A stretch of 64,000 nucleotides of DNA. It comes from Pararhizobium mangrovi (GTDB lineage Bacteria; Pseudomonadota; Alphaproteobacteria; Rhizobiales; Rhizobiaceae). The first letter of the stretch is position 1. Each line of letters opens with the position of its first letter. This document shows, piece by piece, positions 17,914-26,222 of this stretch. The notes beneath the pieces were generated by a model. It had not been told where the DNA came from, did no database searches, and saw nothing but the letters and a program-made list of their open reading frames with translations. The position numbers were made by a program, and so were the translations under genes. Where the stretch lies: contig NZ_VHLH01000019.1 in NCBI RefSeq assembly GCF_006516965.1, forward strand, positions 1 through 64,000. The letters run 5' to 3'.

Positions 17914-19644
17914 TCAAATCCCTAAACCGCGCTTCCGTCCGAAGCTCCAGTCGACCCCGCCGCCACGGCTGATGCCGGACACTTGCTGGCCGAGATGCTT
18001 CTCCATCGACGGCGACCAGGGCACGAGCCGAAACCCCAGCCCGTCGTCGACCATGGCGAACCGGCCTGAGGCGAGCGAAAGCCGCTGCCGGTAACGCCCG
18101 GCGACCGGCTCGCCTTCGCCGGCTTTCCTAAATGGCAATCCTGTCTCTGCCGCGATCCGTTCTCCCATGTCGTCGAGTTCGCGCCGGCGAAGCGTGTCCA
18201 TCAGGTTACGGGCGAACACGACGCGACCGGCGCGACGCTCGGCGAGGCCCAGCCCGGCGAGATGGTCGATCCGTCTCTCGATCGCGTCGCGCACCTCGGC
18301 GCCGAAGCCACCGCCGAGCGCCGCGGGCTCCCGCGCGATCGCCTGCCGGTCGAGCCACGTCGCGCCGGTCGCCGTGACCTGCGCCTCGATCGAGAGGTCC
18401 GAGCGGACCGCCAACGCCGAGCGCTTATTGCCCTTGCGATCTTCGTAGCGACGAAGTTCGATAATCGATCTGGGCGACCCGTCGCCCGCCGCGTCGAGAT
18501 CGGGCAGCCGGACATGATGCGTGCGGCCATCGGTGGCGTCGATGACCGCATAGGCCGTGCCGGTGAGTTCGTCGTCGAGACCACGGGCGATCAGCCTGCC
18601 GACGAGCGGTTCCGGCAGGTCTTCTCCGGCCAGAACATAGCTTCCGACGCCGCGGTCGACGCCACGCTCGGCCAGTCCGCGATGGATGCGCTTGATGATG
18701 TCGCCGCGTTCACCGAGTTCGCGCAGCGTGGCTTGGGCGTCGTCGGCGACGATCCACTGGCCCGGTCCGACTTCGTCGGCGAGCCCGAGGCTCTGGAGCT
18801 TGCGCAGACGCCCGACCTTCAGCGTATGGAACGCGTCGGGCTGCTCGCCGCTGCGCGGCGCCATGTCGAGGATACCGGTCGCATCGCTGTCGCGCACGAA
18901 CTGACGATCGAGATTTGTCCACCGCTCTGCGTCGACCTGGCGTTCGAGCGACTGACGAATGTCGTGTTCGGTGCGGGGGCCGAGTTCGTGGGTGATCAGA
19001 TCGCGTGCCCGGTCGCGCATGCCGGCGCTGATATAGTCTCGCGAGATGACGAGATCGGCACCGTCGTCGCGCACGCCGCGGACGATGGCATGGATGTGCG
19101 GATGACCGGTGTTCCAGTGATCGACGCCGACCCAGTCGAGTTTCGTGCCGAGATCGCGCTCGGCCTGGCGCATAAGGTCTCGCGTGAAGCCGCGAAGATC
19201 GCTCATCTCGGTCGCGTCGTCGGGCGATACGATGAACCTGAAATGGTGCCGGTCGCCGGCGCAGCGCTCACCAAACGCGCCGGCATCGGCGTTTTCCGTT
19301 TCCGGCCCGAACAGACGGGCGTTCTCCCCATCCCGGGTCACGCCCTCGCGGCGCAGATAGGTGAGATGGACGCCGAGCGACGCGGCACGCCCGGCCTGAC
19401 GCACGACGCGTGCCTTGACGACGGCGCCGCGCGAGCGGGCAGTGATGAAGCGGTTGGCTTGGAGCGCGGCGCGCTGACCCTTGCCTAAGCGTGACCGGCC
19501 GGTGCGGACGCGGCCGCTTCGCGAGACCGAGCCGCCGGCCTTCTGCGCGGCGGCAAGCGCCTGGGCGACGAAGGGCCGTGCGCGCTGAGCGCCGCGCGAG
19601 CGCACGCGGCCGGGCCGGATGCGGAACTCGTCCTCGCCGCTCAT
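17914..19644 (-). CDS. rlxS: Relaxase with DUF3363 domain (RlxS-like)
   Basis: This 576-residue conjugative relaxase nicks oriT and leads the transferred strand. The N-terminal half is a relaxase/mobilisation nuclease domain with the His-rich metal motif HWNTGHPHIHAIVRG near residue 180. The C-terminal half is DUF3363. The N-terminal 70 residues are very Arg-rich. The start at 19644 (MSGEDEF) is chosen over 19662. The upstream 230 bases hold a likely oriT. Gene order DUF2840 - traF - transglycosylase - relaxase is the standard one. Confidence 0.93.
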   Translation of the reverse strand: MSGEDEFRIRPGRVRSRGAQRARPFVAQALAAAQKAGGSVSRSGRVRTGRSRLGKGQRAALQANRFITARSRGAVVKARVVRQAGRAASLGVHLTYLRREGVTRDGENARLFGPETENADAGAFGERCAGDRHHFRFIVSPDDATEMSDLRGFTRDLMRQAERDLGTKLDWVGVDHWNTGHPHIHAIVRGVRDDGADLVISRDYISAGMRDRARDLITHELGPRTEHDIRQSLERQVDAERWTNLDRQFVRDSDATGILDMAPRSGEQPDAFHTLKVGRLRKLQSLGLADEVGPGQWIVADDAQATLRELGERGDIIKRIHRGLAERGVDRGVGSYVLAGEDLPEPLVGRLIARGLDDELTGTAYAVIDATDGRTHHVRLPDLDAAGDGSPRSIIELRRYEDRKGNKRSALAVRSDLSIEAQVTATGATWLDRQAIAREPAALGGGFGAEVRDAIERRIDHLAGLGLAERRAGRVVFARNLMDTLRRRELDDMGERIAAETGLPFRKAGEGEPVAGRYRQRLSLASGRFAMVDDGLGFRLVPWSPSMEKHLGQQVSGISRGGGVDWSFGRKRGLGI

Positions 19645-19662
19645 GGCCACGCCCGCGCACAT

Positions 19663-19894
19663 CGCGCCGAAGCGGCGCCAAATCTGGAGAATCGATGATT
19701 GCGCGAGGTGCGCTTATCCGGCGTACCTCGTGAAATTAACCCGTAACCCCTTGAAATACCACCATCCGACCGCGGCGCACATCGCGCCCTTTTATCCTGC
19801 CATCTCTCCGCTGCTTCACCCCTGCCGGCCTCACTCCCTACCGTCGATACGACAGAGCCCGCCATGGCACGATCGGGTGTCGATCGCGCTATCG
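19663..19894. other. Candidate oriT region upstream of the relaxase
   Basis: This non-coding gap between relaxase and transglycosylase holds several oriT-like parts. There is a 10-base inverted repeat, CGAGGTGCGC / GCGTACCTCG, with one mismatch (19704-19730). A second repeat, GGCGC / GCGCC (19774-19788), is followed after four bases by TATCCTGC (19793-19800). The last matches the P-type nick consensus YATCCTG|Y, placing nic after G19799 on the plus strand. A 14-base direct repeat GCGCACATCGCGCC occurs near 19656 and at 19775. Function is inferred from sequence and position. Confidence 0.55.
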
Positions 19895-20713
19895 TCATTG
19901 GGGAGCCTCCGTGCGAGACACGAACATGGGTTCGGGTGACGTCTGGTCGGTGGTTTGGACGTCGGTTTCGCGGCTATTAGCGGGCGAACGGACGGACCGT
20001 TTCGATGGCGTCGCCTTCGCACGTCTGCTTCCGTCCGACGGTGCGGCGAGCGTCGTCGATCGATCGGGTAGATCGTGGTTCGAGGGTGCCACGAAGAGTG
20101 GTGATCGCGTCCACGCGAGCGGATCGGGCGCAGCTGCAACTGCGCTGTTTCGGACGTCCGATGGAACGCCGTCGCCGAGAAGCGGTGCGAGCCGGGCGAG
20201 ATAGAGACGTGTCTCGAGAGGCAGCGGGCGGCCGGTCGTACGGGATGCCAGATAGCGTGCCGGTCCCGCATTGTAGGCCGCGAGGAAGCCAGGCGATCCG
20301 AACCGGTCGTGCATCTCGCGCAGATAGGCCGCGCCGGCGAGGATGTTGTCGCGCGGGTCGAACGGATCGGTCCCAAGGCGGTAGCGCGCCCGCATCTCGG
20401 CCCATGTCGCGGGCATGAGCTGCATCAGCCCGATCGCACCGACCGGGCTGACGGCATGCACGTCGCCGGCGCTCTCGGCGCGCATGACGACGCGAATCCA
20501 GCGCTCCGGGATGCCGAACCGCGCCGCCGCTTCGGTGACGAAGGCCACGTAGGGGTCCGCGGGTCGAACGACGATCCGCGGCGCGTCCGCTGGCGCGGTC
20601 TGCGCCACGGCGGCGGGGATCGGTCGACCCGACAGCGGGCAAAGCGTGATGCCGAGCGCGAGCGCAATGGGCCAGCAAACACGGCCGCGAAGAGGAAGCG
20701 GGCGCATGCTCAT
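19895..20713 (-). CDS. Lytic transglycosylase
   Basis: A 272-residue soluble lytic transglycosylase (SLT family) that opens peptidoglycan locally for the conjugation channel. It has an N-terminal signal peptide (residues 1-38). The catalytic Glu lies in VVMRAESAGDVHAVSPVGA, followed by GLMQLMPATW, NILAGAAYL and AAYNAGPARY. The start at 20713 overlaps the traF stop (ATGA). The C-terminal 80 residues are low complexity. Confidence 0.93.
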   Translation of the reverse strand: MSMRPLPLRGRVCWPIALALGITLCPLSGRPIPAAVAQTAPADAPRIVVRPADPYVAFVTEAAARFGIPERWIRVVMRAESAGDVHAVSPVGAIGLMQLMPATWAEMRARYRLGTDPFDPRDNILAGAAYLREMHDRFGSPGFLAAYNAGPARYLASRTTGRPLPLETRLYLARLAPLLGDGVPSDVRNSAVAAAPDPLAWTRSPLFVAPSNHDLPDRSTTLAAPSDGSRRAKATPSKRSVRSPANSRETDVQTTDQTSPEPMFVSRTEAPQ

Positions 20714-21225
20714 GGCGTGCTCCGCGTCCATATGGGCGTCGCGCGGCCGATGATCGCGGCGCGCGGCAACGGGCCAAAATACCGCCCGTCCATGCTGTCG
20801 GCGACGCCGGCGTTGACGAGCAGCACGTCGCCGTCGCCGAGCGTCCGGCAGCCATGCCAGCGCGGCAGCGGACGGCCGCGGCCGTCGCGATCGCGCGCCG
20901 TGGCCAGCGCCGCGCCATCGACCGTCACAGCGTCGCCGTGGCGGCAGACCGTCTGGCCGCCAAGCGCGGCGACATGCTTGATGAGCGGCACGCCGGAGCC
21001 GATGTAGCGCCGCGCGGCAAGGAAGCGGTCGAGCGGTGCGGGCGGCATGGCGACGACGAGATCCGACACCGACAGATCTCCCGCCGGCCGCACCGCGTAG
21101 AGCCCGATTGGCACGCTCGCCGAGGCGTTCCAGACGAGCCGCGTCGGCATGGCGACAATCGCCGGCGCCAACATCGCGGCGACGGCCAGCCCGCCAAGGA
21201 GGAGCGGTGTCGGTCGTCGTTTCAT
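20710..21225 (-). CDS. traF: TraF, S26-type conjugative signal peptidase
   Basis: A 171-residue S26-family peptidase of the TraF type, which processes conjugation proteins such as the TrbC pilin. A membrane anchor spans residues 8-30. The catalytic serine is in SASVPIGLY and the lysine in LIKHVAALGGQ. Start and stop overlap its neighbours (ATGA with DUF2840 upstream and with the transglycosylase downstream), so translation is coupled through this stretch. Confidence 0.93.
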   Translation of the reverse strand: MKRRPTPLLLGGLAVAAMLAPAIVAMPTRLVWNASASVPIGLYAVRPAGDLSVSDLVVAMPPAPLDRFLAARRYIGSGVPLIKHVAALGGQTVCRHGDAVTVDGAALATARDRDGRGRPLPRWHGCRTLGDGDVLLVNAGVADSMDGRYFGPLPRAAIIGRATPIWTRSTP

Positions 21226-21686
21226 GGTTCGATGTTCCTGCGTTTGCACCACGCGGCGTGGCGCGCGAGCGTGTACGGGCGCGCCTGCTGGCGAGCGGTG
21301 ATGCGGTGGTGGAGATGGCGCCAATGGTCCGGGCAGACGTCCTCGGGCGCGACGCCGATCGCCTCGATCCGGTCGATTGCCTCGAGCACCGCATCGACCT
21401 TCGGCCAGCCGGCCTGGCGCAGCAGGATGTCGGCGCCGGGTGTGACATACGGCACCGTCGCGTAGGCTTCGCCGGAAGGGACGGCGCGCAGGATGTCGAT
21501 GCGGCTGACGACGGTGCCGTAGTCGTTCGCCGCCCATCGGACGTAGGCGAAGACGCTGCCGGCATCGAAGCCGACGATACGCCGCCGGCGATCGAGGATG
21601 GTGTCCTGCGCGATGCGGCCGAAGCGGATCCAGCGCTCGATGCGCTTCTCGATCCACAGCAGCTCGACGGTGGTGTGCCCGCTCAT
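21222..21686 (-). CDS. DUF2840 domain protein
   Basis: This 154-residue DUF2840 protein is a constant member of the traF operon in alphaproteobacterial ICEs. It has no signal peptide or membrane segment and no known function. Conserved-looking stretches include GFDAGSVFAYVRWAANDYG and the basic C-terminus. Its stop overlaps the traF start. Upstream lies a gap with iterons rather than the parA gene usually found here. Confidence 0.9.
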   Translation of the reverse strand: MSGHTTVELLWIEKRIERWIRFGRIAQDTILDRRRRIVGFDAGSVFAYVRWAANDYGTVVSRIDILRAVPSGEAYATVPYVTPGADILLRQAGWPKVDAVLEAIDRIEAIGVAPEDVCPDHWRHLHHRITARQQARPYTLARHAAWCKRRNIEP

Positions 21687-21803
21687 CGCGGCACCCGCCG
21701 TCTGCGTTGCAGCGACCGCGTTAGAAAGATTCCGTAGGAATCTAGGTTAGGAACGTTACGGCGCGCACAAGCCGCTGTGTTTGCGACACCTTTCGGCGAT
21801 TTC

Positions 21804-21869
21804 GGTCCTCGATAGCACGAGGATCGGGTCCCCGATGGCACGAGGGTGACGGTCCCCGATAGCACGAGG
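21804..21869. repeat. Three iterons beside repA
   Basis: Three near-identical 19-base direct repeats, GGTCCCCGATAGCACGAGG with one or two variants, lie at 21804-21822, 21827-21845 and 21851-21869. They start 23 and 24 bases apart, about two helical turns. They end 5 bases from the repA stop. This spacing is typical of iterons bound by a plasmid-type initiator; the RepA protein next door is the likely partner. The 187-base gap 21687-21873 contains no gene. Confidence 0.7.
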
Positions 21870-21873
21870 CGCA

Positions 21874-22758
21874 TCACAGCTTGTCCACAGGGCCGCGCCC
21901 GAAGGCGCGGGCGGCCGCGACCTCGAACGGATCGGTGACCAGCGCGGTGAAGGCGAGCCGCTCGCCGCGTCGCGGATCGCGTTCGATCGACAGCTGGTAG
22001 CCGGGAAGCGGCTGACGGCGCACGATCCGGCGCAGGTCGAACGCGAAATGCTTGAGCGCCGACAGGCTGCCGGATTTAGCGTGGAGATAGGCGAAATCGA
22101 AGCTCCAGCCGCCGCGCTGGACACCGCCGTGCTTGCGCACAAGCCGGTAGAGCCAGCGTTCCAGTCCACCCTTAAGATCGAAATAGGCCCGGTCGATGGT
22201 GAGCACGAGCGCGTCGTCCATGACGCCGGCGAAGAACCAGTCGGGCAGGATCAGTTCCAGTCCGAGCGGCCGCCCGGCGCCATCGGCGCGTTCGGTCCAT
22301 TCGTTGATCCAGGAGAAGCGGTGCCGCCGCCGTTCGCTCGGCTGGCGGATCGACGTCGCGACGGTCGTCGACTGGAGCCGGTCGAGTGCGGCCTTCAGCC
22401 GGTCGTAGTCGCGCACCGAAGTGCCGCGCCCGGTGAAGGTCAGGATCTCGTAGGGCGTTGCGGCCATCAGGCGCGACGGTCGCAGGCCGCGGTCGCGGGC
22501 CTCGACGATCTGCGAGGCCGCCCAGATGAGCACGTCGGCATCCCAGATGGTCGCCATGCCGTGCTCGGGCACCGCCTCGACGCGGATGGCGATCCGCCCG
22601 GCTGTGAAGTCGATCGGCGCGGTGCGCGGCGACTTGGCGAGCGAGAAGAAGGGATAGGCCATGAGGTCCTGGGCGTCGCGGGCGCGCAGCGTGCCGGGCA
22701 GCGCGCGGAACAGGTCGAGCTGCGCCCGCTCAGGCGAGGCGCGGTGTCGAGCGGGCAT
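21874..22758 (-). CDS. repA: Replication initiator protein RepA
   Basis: A 294-residue RPA-family replication initiator found in alphaproteobacterial plasmids and ICEs. Typical segments are DLMAYPFFSLAKSPRTAPIDF near residue 32, with the winged-helix region around LPDWFFAGVMDDALVLTIDRAYF. It may allow limited autonomous replication of the excised circle, aiding maintenance during transfer. The iterons at 21804-21869 lie at its 3' end. It follows the rdfS-like gene by 9 bases and is probably co-transcribed with it. Confidence 0.9.
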   Translation of the reverse strand: MPARHRASPERAQLDLFRALPGTLRARDAQDLMAYPFFSLAKSPRTAPIDFTAGRIAIRVEAVPEHGMATIWDADVLIWAASQIVEARDRGLRPSRLMAATPYEILTFTGRGTSVRDYDRLKAALDRLQSTTVATSIRQPSERRRHRFSWINEWTERADGAGRPLGLELILPDWFFAGVMDDALVLTIDRAYFDLKGGLERWLYRLVRKHGGVQRGGWSFDFAYLHAKSGSLSALKHFAFDLRRIVRRQPLPGYQLSIERDPRRGERLAFTALVTDPFEVAAARAFGRGPVDKL

Positions 22759-22767
22759 CGGCGGCGA

Positions 22768-23052
22768 TCAGCGGCGGGCGTGATCGGCATAGGCCGGCGA
22801 GATCGCCGCATGGCGTTTGGCCGGCAGCACGGTGTCGCCGGTATCGTCCGACGTGCTGCGCTTGGTGCCGCGCTCGACCCAGGCCTGGAGGTCGTCGAGC
22901 CGGTAGACGACGCGGCCGCCGATTTTCGAGTAGCGCGGGCCGGTGCCGTAGGTGCGGTGTTTTTCCAGCGTCCGACCGGACAGGCCGAGAAAGCGGGCAG
23001 CTTCGGGGGTGCGCAGGTAACGTGGCGGAAGGTCGGCGTTTGGATCGGGCAT
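22768..23052 (-). CDS. rdfS: RdfS-like excisionase (AlpA/winged-helix protein)
   Basis: A 94-residue MerR/AlpA-type winged helix-turn-helix protein (YLRTPEAARFLGLSGRTLEKH, split after residue 30). In ICEMlSymR7A the equivalent RdfS is the recombination directionality factor that turns the integrase to excision and is switched on by FseA. Here it lies directly after fseA and before repA, the expected place. A small palindrome GACACAGTGTC (23107-23117) lies in the 126-base upstream gap. The role is inferred by homology and context. Confidence 0.78.
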   Translation of the reverse strand: MPDPNADLPPRYLRTPEAARFLGLSGRTLEKHRTYGTGPRYSKIGGRVVYRLDDLQAWVERGTKRSTSDDTGDTVLPAKRHAAISPAYADHARR

Positions 23053-23178
23053 GATCGGGTCTCCGAGATGTCGTCGAGCGCCGCGGACCGTCCACGGCGG
23101 ATGCGGGACACAGTGTCGGAGGGAGACTTCGTAGGAGGAGTGCGAAGGACGGCGTCGCGAGAGCGCACACCGGCGCGA

Positions 23179-23932
23179 TCAGCGCAGCGAGCGTGGGTTC
23201 GGACGAAGGAGGTCGCGGTAGCCGCCGTCGCGCAGCGCCGAGGCGTCGGCGACGAGACGCATCATGCGGAAGCGCAGGTCGTGCGATTTCCAGGCGGGGC
23301 CGTCGGGCACGCGCGCGGGGCCGACGAGGCCGCTCGCGAGCTCGCGATAGCTCGCGCCCGCGTCGCGGCCGTCGAGGGCGCGCAGTCCGAGGACCAGACG
23401 GGCCCGGCGCTGACGGGTGGGCGCGCGTGCCTCCGCCGGTGGCCGGCCCCGCAGCGTGCGCCACAACGCCAGTGTCGCCGCCACGCTGGCCGGCAGCCAG
23501 TCGTCGAGCGGCAGGACCAACCCGAGCGGCGGCTCGATGGTGCCGTCGAGGCTGAAGAGCTGATGGACGCCGCCGAGCAGCAGGTGCACGCCATCGGGCG
23601 CATCACGGCGATGATCGAGCCGTTCCAGACTGACCGGCGGACGATCGGAGAGACCGTCGGGGAGTGCGAGGATGGTGATGACGTCGGGCGACGCCGTTGG
23701 CAGCCAGAACAGCGCCGTCTCCGTTGCGGATCGAGACGGGTCTGTCAGGAAATCGCAGCCCCCAACGCCGCGCGGACGCGTCCGCTCGTTCGGCGTCGGA
23801 GACTCTCCCGGCATCATGATAGTCGCGCCCATAGGCTTCGTTGCGGCGCAGATATTCCCAGGCGAGCCCGCGCATCGGGACCCGCTCGAGATCGTCATAG
23901 GCGGCCTTCGACCGCCAGTCCGGAATCGACAT
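23179..23932 (-). CDS. fseA: FseA-like excision activator (DUF6499-DUF2285), +1 frameshift
   Basis: Two overlapping frames encode one protein of about 250 residues. The DUF6499 part (MSIPDWRSKAAYDDLERVP... to WGLRF) starts at 23932. The DUF2285 part continues from LTDPSRSATETALFW in the +1 frame to 23179, ending with the helix-turn-helix-like segment MRLVADASALRDGGYRDLL. The shift fits best at CGA-TTT-C-CTG, skipping C at 23749, where tRNA-Phe could re-pair from UUU to UUC. In ICEMlSymR7A, Msi172 and Msi171 are joined by just such a programmed +1 shift to make FseA, which activates rdfS. A random frameshift mutation is the alternative. Confidence 0.8.
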
Positions 23933-24076
23933 GGCAGACACTCCAACCGAACGCTCGTGGGGCACACGCTCCGCGCGCGTAGGGCTGAAGTGTTCGCCTG
24001 ATTCGAAGGGTTTGGGAGTCCCGCGCCAGGCATCACGCGTTGCGTTCTGGGCAACACGTCAGCCAGTCGCGCGAGG

Positions 24077-24343
24077 TCAGTGCGCGTCGGCGCGTCTCAG
24101 GAGGTCGCGATAGCCATGTTCGGTCATCCAACGGGCGCGCGCGAGATGGCTCGCATGCATATGGTGGACGCGATCGGGGTCTCGATCCGGGTCACGCTCG
24201 AGAACGAGACGCGCCACCTCGCGCCAATCCGCGCCGTCCGTCGCCGCATCAAGAAGGCGTAGATAGACGATCGAATGCGCCAGATCATAGTCCGTCACGG
24301 TCGGCGCGGTGGGCGGCTCATCGAGGAATTCAGGTTCCGCCAT
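24077..24343 (-). CDS. qseM: QseM-like DUF2285 antiactivator
   Basis: This 88-residue single-domain DUF2285 protein (YDLAHSIVYLRLLDAATDG, ARWMTEHGYRDLLRR) matches QseM of ICEMlSymR7A, a small antiactivator that binds FseA (and TraR) and keeps the element silent. The DUF2285 fold here is shared with the C-terminus of the adjacent FseA. It is divergent from the small XRE-type repressor, as qseM is from qseC. The annotation is by family and context; binding is not shown. Confidence 0.75.
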   Translation of the reverse strand: MAEPEFLDEPPTAPTVTDYDLAHSIVYLRLLDAATDGADWREVARLVLERDPDRDPDRVHHMHASHLARARWMTEHGYRDLLRRADAH

Positions 24344-24462
24344 CTCGTCTCCAGCGAACTCCGGTTTACAGAGGCGATACTAAAATCATCGGGCACGCTC
24401 GCTTACCACCATAACGGACTTAATGCCGATGCAAACGACGCGTCGCCTTAAGTCGAGCCCAA

Positions 24463-24480
24463 GACAGACCCGTCTCTGTC
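24463..24480. promoter_or_regulatory. Dyad in the qseC-qseM intergenic region
   Basis: GACAGA (24463-24468) and TCTGTC (24475-24480) form an inverted repeat with a six-base spacer in the 185-base gap between the divergent DUF2285 and XRE genes. AATACTC is also repeated directly at 24484 and 24499. QseC-type regulators bind paired operators in this gap in M. loti; whether these are the sites here is inferred. Confidence 0.4.
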
Positions 24481-24528
24481 GAGAATACTCCGTGGTGAAA
24501 TACTCTACAAGACGGTGCTGTCTCGTGC

Positions 24529-24783
24529 ATGGAGATACGAGAGGCGCTGGCGTTCAATCTGAAGAAGCTGAGGCAGGAAAAAGGGCTGTCGCAGGAGGAA
24601 CTGGCACACCGAGCCGGCATCGACCGCACCTATATCAGTTCGCTCGAACGCTGCGTCTACAACGCCAGCATCGACGTCGTCGATCGCCTCGCAACGGAAC
24701 TCGGAGTGGAGGCGAGTGACCTGATCGTTCGACCTGACCAGACGGACTCCTCGTTTCCTCATCCACAATCCGGGACAGAATAG
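24529..24783 (+). CDS. qseC: QseC-like XRE-family repressor
   Basis: An 84-residue XRE/Cro-type helix-turn-helix protein (LRQEKGLSQEELAHRAGIDR, residues 14-33, then TYISSLER). Size and divergent placement next to the DUF2285 antiactivator match QseC, which controls its own gene and qseM and gives the element a bistable switch. Other small XRE regulators of mobile elements look similar, so the name rests on context. Confidence 0.72.
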   Translation: MEIREALAFNLKKLRQEKGLSQEELAHRAGIDRTYISSLERCVYNASIDVVDRLATELGVEASDLIVRPDQTDSSFPHPQSGTE

Positions 24784-24803
24784 CGAGCCGTGATTTTCAG
24801 ACG

Positions 24804-24834
24804 AAAAGCCCCGCCCGGCTGATCCGGGCGGGGC
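24804..24834 (-). terminator. Intrinsic terminator after DUF736 gene
   Basis: An 11-base GC-rich stem (GCCCCGCCCGG / CCGGGCGGGGC) with a 5-base loop is followed by TTTT on the minus strand. It lies just past the DUF736 stop at 24847 and would end that transcript. The convergent XRE gene ends at 24783. Confidence 0.8.
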
Positions 24835-24846
24835 GTCGTGGTCGGA

Positions 24847-25170
24847 TCACTCGCCGTTGCGGCGGCTAGGGCGCGACCAGATGAGACTGAAGCTGCCGCC
24901 ATCCTCGTCGTCGAAGAGGTTGGCGTAGATCGGAGCGGTGAAGCTCGGATCGTCGAGCTTGAGGCCGAGATAGTCGCGGCCCTCGTTCGAGCGCTTGGTC
25001 CAGGCGGCACCGATTTCCGCGCGGCCGACGAAGACCCGGTGCGAAGGTGCGTTGTCGCTTGCCTGGTTGGTCTCGGGCGCGATCCGGACGTTCTTCGCCT
25101 GGACGTTCAGGGTGACGATCTCGCCGGTATATTCGTTGCCGGACTTCTTGAAGGTGCCGATGGTAGCCAC
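24847..25170 (-). CDS. DUF736 domain protein
   Basis: This 107-residue DUF736 protein is found almost only in conjugative elements of Proteobacteria. It begins ATIGTFKKSGNEYTGEIVTL and has the family segment AWTKRSNEGRDYLGLKLDD near residue 65. Function is unknown; a role in element DNA processing is often assumed. It starts with GTG at 25170, supported by AGGAGA seven bases upstream. A terminator follows, and a long structured leader (25200-25355) precedes it. Confidence 0.92.
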   Translation of the reverse strand: MATIGTFKKSGNEYTGEIVTLNVQAKNVRIAPETNQASDNAPSHRVFVGRAEIGAAWTKRSNEGRDYLGLKLDDPSFTAPIYANLFDDEDGGSFSLIWSRPSRRNGE

Positions 25171-25199
25171 GGTAGGTCTCCTGTCTTGCTGTCTCGAGC

Positions 25200-25355
25200 C
25201 CGCGCCCATCGCGGCCTCGATGGCGATCGCGAAGGCCGGGACGATCGGCGCCGCATCCCATAGGACCGCAGCGCAGCGAAGGACGGAGCGGCGAAGCTTT
25301 TTTGTCCCCGCGAGGAATGATCGCAGATCAGGGGAAGAAAGCTTCGCCGCTCCGT
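25200..25355 (-). promoter_or_regulatory. Structured 5' leader of the DUF736 gene
   Basis: The leader shares two boxes with the leader of the DUF2493 gene at 47.7 kb: CCGCGCCCATCGCGGCCT (25200-25217) and a 21-base box with CAGCGAAGGACGG at its end (25266-25286). Beside the second box is an 18-base perfect inverted repeat, ACGGAGCGGCGAAGCTTT (25283-25300) and its complement at 25338-25355, enclosing 37 bases. The rest of the gap to 25628 has no recognisable gene. Role unknown; regulation or single-strand structure are options. Confidence 0.6.
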
Positions 25356-25628
25356 TGCGGCACAGCCGATCGAGGCGAAGCCGGTGCCGGCCAGATCAAG
25401 CCAATGAGAGGCCGTGTGGGCCGCCTGCCGACAGCGCCGTGACAGGAGACGTGGCGATCACCGTCGCGTCACGACAAGATCCCGCGGCATTCCGGGCGAA
25501 GAAAGACAAGCTATGGCTTGCGAAAGACCGGAATCCGTGTGGCCAGAACGGAACGGCGAGCCTGCGGATAATTCGCAGGTGTTTGGAAGGTTGTCGCTCG
25601 GGAAGCGGTTCGATTTCGCTTGCCAGCG

Positions 25629-26081
25629 CTAGCGCGTGGACAATGGCTGTATCGGTGCACTTGGTTGACGCTGCTCATCAATATCCAGCGCACCGACTCG
25701 GACCCAAGCCACGCTACCGATCACGACGGCGCCGACATATCCCAAGACGTGCCGCCACACTTCGCCTGTGCCGCCGATTCCCGACAGACCATAGGCCAGA
25801 TGATACCCGGCGATCGCCGCCGGAACGGCGAAGACGATTGCGACCACAATGCGCAGGATCGGCGAGCGCAGATGCGCGAACAGGAACTGGCCGATGACGA
25901 GCGTCATCGCGCCGGACGTCAAGCCGATGGCGACCGCGCCGAGCGGCCCTGTGTCGTGATGATAGGCGGCCAAGCCCATCGCCATGCCGACGAAGAAGGG
26001 AAAAGCGTAGACGGCGAGATTGAAGACGAGCCAGCAGAACGCGCCGAGCCCCGCGATGGTCAATATGGTGGCGATGCACAT
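25629..26081 (-). CDS. Hypothetical inner-membrane protein
   Basis: A 150-residue protein with four or five predicted membrane segments (for example FNLAVYAFPFFVGMAMGLAA and ILRIVVAIVFAVPAAIAGYH). Proteins like this seem to be common beside DUF736 and DUF2493 genes in alphaproteobacterial ICEs (recalled, not searched), so it probably belongs to the core rather than the cargo. No catalytic motif is seen, and no function is assigned. Confidence 0.72.
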   Translation of the reverse strand: MCIATILTIAGLGAFCWLVFNLAVYAFPFFVGMAMGLAAYHHDTGPLGAVAIGLTSGAMTLVIGQFLFAHLRSPILRIVVAIVFAVPAAIAGYHLAYGLSGIGGTGEVWRHVLGYVGAVVIGSVAWVRVGALDIDEQRQPSAPIQPLSTR

Positions 26082-26222
26082 GAGCGTCCTCCGTGACGAT
26101 GGGTCATCGGACGCGCTTCCACCTCCTCCACGGCGCTTCGATGGTCGGGATTGTAGCAGCCAGACGGCGGCTTCGGTATCGTAAATCGAACGTCCGAACC
26201 GCCGCCTCGAGCGACAACCGCT

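Noticed and set aside
20714-21565. Extension of the transglycosylase frame upstream through traF and DUF2840
   Set aside because: The extension is antisense-like noise in the frame of well-supported genes; the real start at 20713 overlaps the traF stop and gives a signal peptide.
22048-23982. 644-codon plus-strand frame opposite repA, rdfS and fseA
   Set aside because: Shadow frame; the minus strand has three recognisable proteins there.
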